Below are positions 62,307 to 64,000 of a stretch of 64,000 bases of DNA, piece by piece; the first letter of the stretch is position 1, and each line of letters opens with the position of its first letter. The DNA comes from Iphinoe sp. HA4291-MV1 (GTDB lineage: Bacteria > Cyanobacteriota > Cyanobacteriia > Cyanobacteriales > Nostocaceae), in the NCBI GenBank assembly GCA_019359415.1, contig JAHHHH010000001.1, forward strand, positions 1 through 64,000, read 5' to 3'. The translations under genes and the position numbers were made by a program. The notes under the pieces are model-generated. The model saw only the letters and a program-made list of their open reading frames with translations, had not been told where the DNA came from and ran no database searches.

Positions 62307-62938
62307 TCCCTTATCTTCCTCTTAAACTGAAAAAGGTTTTGACTTTTGAGAGCCGAACAAGGGCATCCTTTGAGCTAAACAAAAGCTTTGTAGGCATTTC
62401 CTTTGTTGTTCCCTATCATGAGCGCGAATCTTAACTTAACTTTACTTTATTATCTTTTATTTTATATTAATACATAAAAGTATAAATACTTAATGCTACT
62501 TTTTCAAGAAAAGAGTAGGAGCACAGCATACTCATTGGTGTCAACTTAAGCTGAAACCCAAGTAAGCGAGTGTTACATCATGCCTTACTATACTCGCCCA
62601 CAATTGTTGCTCTACCCCACCCCGGTTTCGGCGCAAGACAAAACCGGGGTGGGGTTCACCAGGGATTTATAAGCAATTAACCGGACATGATATAAGAGAA
62701 CACTGCGCGAATCAGTAGCTGTTTTGAAAGTCAGAAGCAATTTTGCGGCTCAAAAGCTTATCAGTTCTAAGTTTGAGGATTTTGTCGCCTTAACGAGAGC
62801 CGCGCACATGCTAAAACCTTTGCCAAAACTAGGTTTGAGGCGATTTTTTCACTTGAACTACTTGACACAGGCTGAATCTGCCTTTTCAAAAAATGGAGAT
62901 TAAGTTGAAATTATCTACTTCCCCGCAAGGGGAATTAA
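62307..62938. other. Gene-free stretch upstream of the ubiB-like gene
   Basis: About 630 bp. It holds an AT-rich promoter-like part (62430-62500), a partial MITE (62613-62693) and otherwise nothing recognisable. A ccccgcaagggg palindrome near 62920 is unrelated to any repeat array. Confidence 0.45.
62613..62693 (-). mobile_element. MITE, tcatgtccggtt family, partial copy C
   Basis: On the minus strand the sequence from atatcatgtccggttaattg through cttataaatccc and accccaccccggttttgtct matches the left half of the element at 56995-57141. The other half is replaced by unrelated sequence. Confidence 0.75.
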
Positions 62939-62980
62939 AATCCCCCCATTAGCCTCTTTCTTTGGTAAGTTGGGGGGATT
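62939..62980 (-). terminator. Intrinsic terminator of the GH65/HAD gene
   Basis: aatcccccca (62939-62948) pairs with tggggggatt (62971-62980). On the minus strand the hairpin is followed by ttttaatt and lies 25 bp after the stop at 63006. Confidence 0.65.
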
Positions 62981-63005
62981 ATCTGTTCACTTGGCTTTTT
63001 TGCCT

Positions 63006-64000
63006 TCAAGCTGCGACTTCTACAAGTATCGCCTTATCGCTATCTACTATCTGTGAGTGCAAATTGTGCCAGCGAATGCCTTCTAAACTGGGTAAGACAA
63101 CGTGTGCTTTACCAACTCGTTGAGCCGGACCGAGCCCAACAGTCCACATTCCTGCAGCAAGAGCGGCTTCCACACCAGAGCCTGCATCTTCTACAACAAT
63201 ACACTGTGAGGGAGAAAAACCAAGTTGTTGTGCGGCAAATAGGAAGAGGTCTGGTGCTGGTTTTGGTTGAGATACGCTGTAACCATCAGCAATAGCATCG
63301 AAATGTTGGGCAATGCCTAAACGTTCGATGACAGTCTGAGCATTTTTGCTAGATGAACCCAAAGCCACTTTAATACCAGCAGCGCGCAATTCCTGCAACA
63401 AATCCGCAACTCCTGGGAGCAGATGTGCTGGCGTTAGGTTCTGCATCATCTCTACGAAGTAGCGATTTTTACGCTCCATCATTTCCTGAATTTGCTCTTC
63501 AGTTGCAGTGCGAGCTTCTTTCAGAAGAGCTTCGCTAACGCCTAAAATATGCAGTAAAGATTCTCTACGTGGCAGTCCTCGCATTGCCTCATTTGCTTCT
63601 CGGTCAAAGGGGATGCCTTCTTCATCTGCTAATTGCTGCCAAGCCAAATAGTGTAACTCTGAGGTATCGGTTAAAACACCATCCAAGTCAAAGATGACAC
63701 CAGCAATTGTTGAATCTGAAGTTTGCTGAGTATCTGCAAAGGTTTGAATCTTTTCTGGTTGCAAGTCGAACTCATACCACTCGTTGCGCCATTGTAAACG
63801 GAACTTCAAACGTGTCCAGCCAGCGGGAAGATTTGGACAAGCAACAGGACCGAATTGAGTCATCCGTATACCCGCAAACCCAAAGACTATAGCTTGCCAA
63901 ACTCCACCAGCACTAGCAGCGTGAACTCCTTCAGATGCGTTACGCCGCACGTCCTCCAAATCTACTAATGCCGATCGCATAAAGTGGTCATACGCTTCTT
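63006..64000 (-). CDS. GH65 glycoside phosphorylase / beta-phosphoglucomutase fusion (3' part)
   Basis: The 5' end is outside the window. The first visible residues (RSALVDLEDVRRNASEGVHA, then ASAGGVWQAIVFGFAG) are the C-terminal catalytic part of a GH65 maltose/trehalose/kojibiose-type phosphorylase, followed by its small beta-sandwich (LKFRLQWRNEWYEFDL). A HAD-family beta-phosphoglucomutase begins at GVIFDLDGVLTDTSELHY with the nucleophile aspartate. It continues with GSSSKN and VVEDAGSGVEAALAAGM. The fusion would phosphorolyse an alpha-glucosyl disaccharide and convert the beta-glucose-1-phosphate to glucose-6-phosphate in one polypeptide. Substrate unknown. Confidence 0.92.
   Translation of the reverse strand, partial: EAYDHFMRSALVDLEDVRRNASEGVHAASAGGVWQAIVFGFAGIRMTQFGPVACPNLPAGWTRLKFRLQWRNEWYEFDLQPEKIQTFADTQQTSDSTIAGVIFDLDGVLTDTSELHYLAWQQLADEEGIPFDREANEAMRGLPRRESLLHILGVSEALLKEARTATEEQIQEMMERKNRYFVEMMQNLTPAHLLPGVADLLQELRAAGIKVALGSSSKNAQTVIERLGIAQHFDAIADGYSVSQPKPAPDLFLFAAQQLGFSPSQCIVVEDAGSGVEAALAAGMWTVGLGPAQRVGKAHVVLPSLEGIRWHNLHSQIVDSDKAILVEVAA

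Noticed and set aside
62915-62945. Palindrome ccccgcaagggg followed by aattaaaa, resembling part of a cyanobacterial CRISPR repeat
   Set aside because: Only one copy is present, with no spacer-repeat periodicity and no cas genes in the window.

Overview
The window looks like a filamentous, probably heterocyst-forming cyanobacterium (Nostocales-like). The octamer GCGATCGC (HIP1) recurs throughout, the proteins have a cyanobacterial character, and heptanucleotide tandem repeats and many small intergenic palindromes are present. No species can be named from the sequence alone.

Region 1 (about 1-27,500, mostly + strand) is an exopolysaccharide / O-antigen-like locus. It holds a dTDP-L-rhamnose operon (rfbB-rfbA-rfbC-rfbD), a Wzm/Wzt ABC exporter, UDP-galactopyranose mutase next to a GlfT-like galactofuranosyltransferase, about ten glycosyltransferases, an O-antigen polymerase/ligase-like membrane protein and, on the opposite strand, a large pectate-lyase-fold protein. 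The locus has been rearranged: a broken second wzt, remnants of glycosyltransferases, a duplicated glf leader, and three toxin-antitoxin modules (one gutted VapBC-like, one HicBA with a frameshifted toxin, one intact VapBC).

Region 2 (about 27,660-36,230, - strand) reads as a RiPP gene cluster of the lasso-peptide type: a PqqD-like recognition element (B1), a transglutaminase-like leader peptidase (B2), an asparagine-synthetase-like cyclase (C), a 67-residue precursor (A), an HPr-kinase-like protein, an ABC exporter, a truncated FkbM-type methyltransferase and an NTP_transf_5-type nucleotidyltransferase. The long core with two cysteines and the kinase make it the most interesting biosynthetic system in the window.

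Region 3 (about 37,200-47,340) is mainly housekeeping or accessory: an MFS sugar transporter, a phosphoribosyltransferase, a VanY-like carboxypeptidase, two tandem penicillin-binding protein 2 paralogues, a dead AEC transporter and two cyanobacterial conserved unknowns.

Region 4 (about 47,340-53,510) is a mobile-element graveyard. It contains the 3' end of a group II intron (HNH end of the maturase plus domain V), an IS630-type element interrupted by hairpins, two 104-bp stem-loop elements with covarying stems and inverted loops, a BY-kinase/Wzc polysaccharide co-polymerase, a complete but inactivated IS4-type element with an 11-bp target duplication, and tRNA-Gln.

Region 5 (about 53,510-64,000) holds a DrrA-like ABC ATPase, a 2.2-kb gene-free stretch with two tandem copies of a structured RNA-like unit ending in intrinsic terminators, MITE-truncated serine/threonine kinase and LysR fragments, recR without a canonical start codon, a small glycosyltransferase, a UbiB/AarF kinase and the 3' part of a GH65 phosphorylase / beta-phosphoglucomutase fusion that leaves the window.
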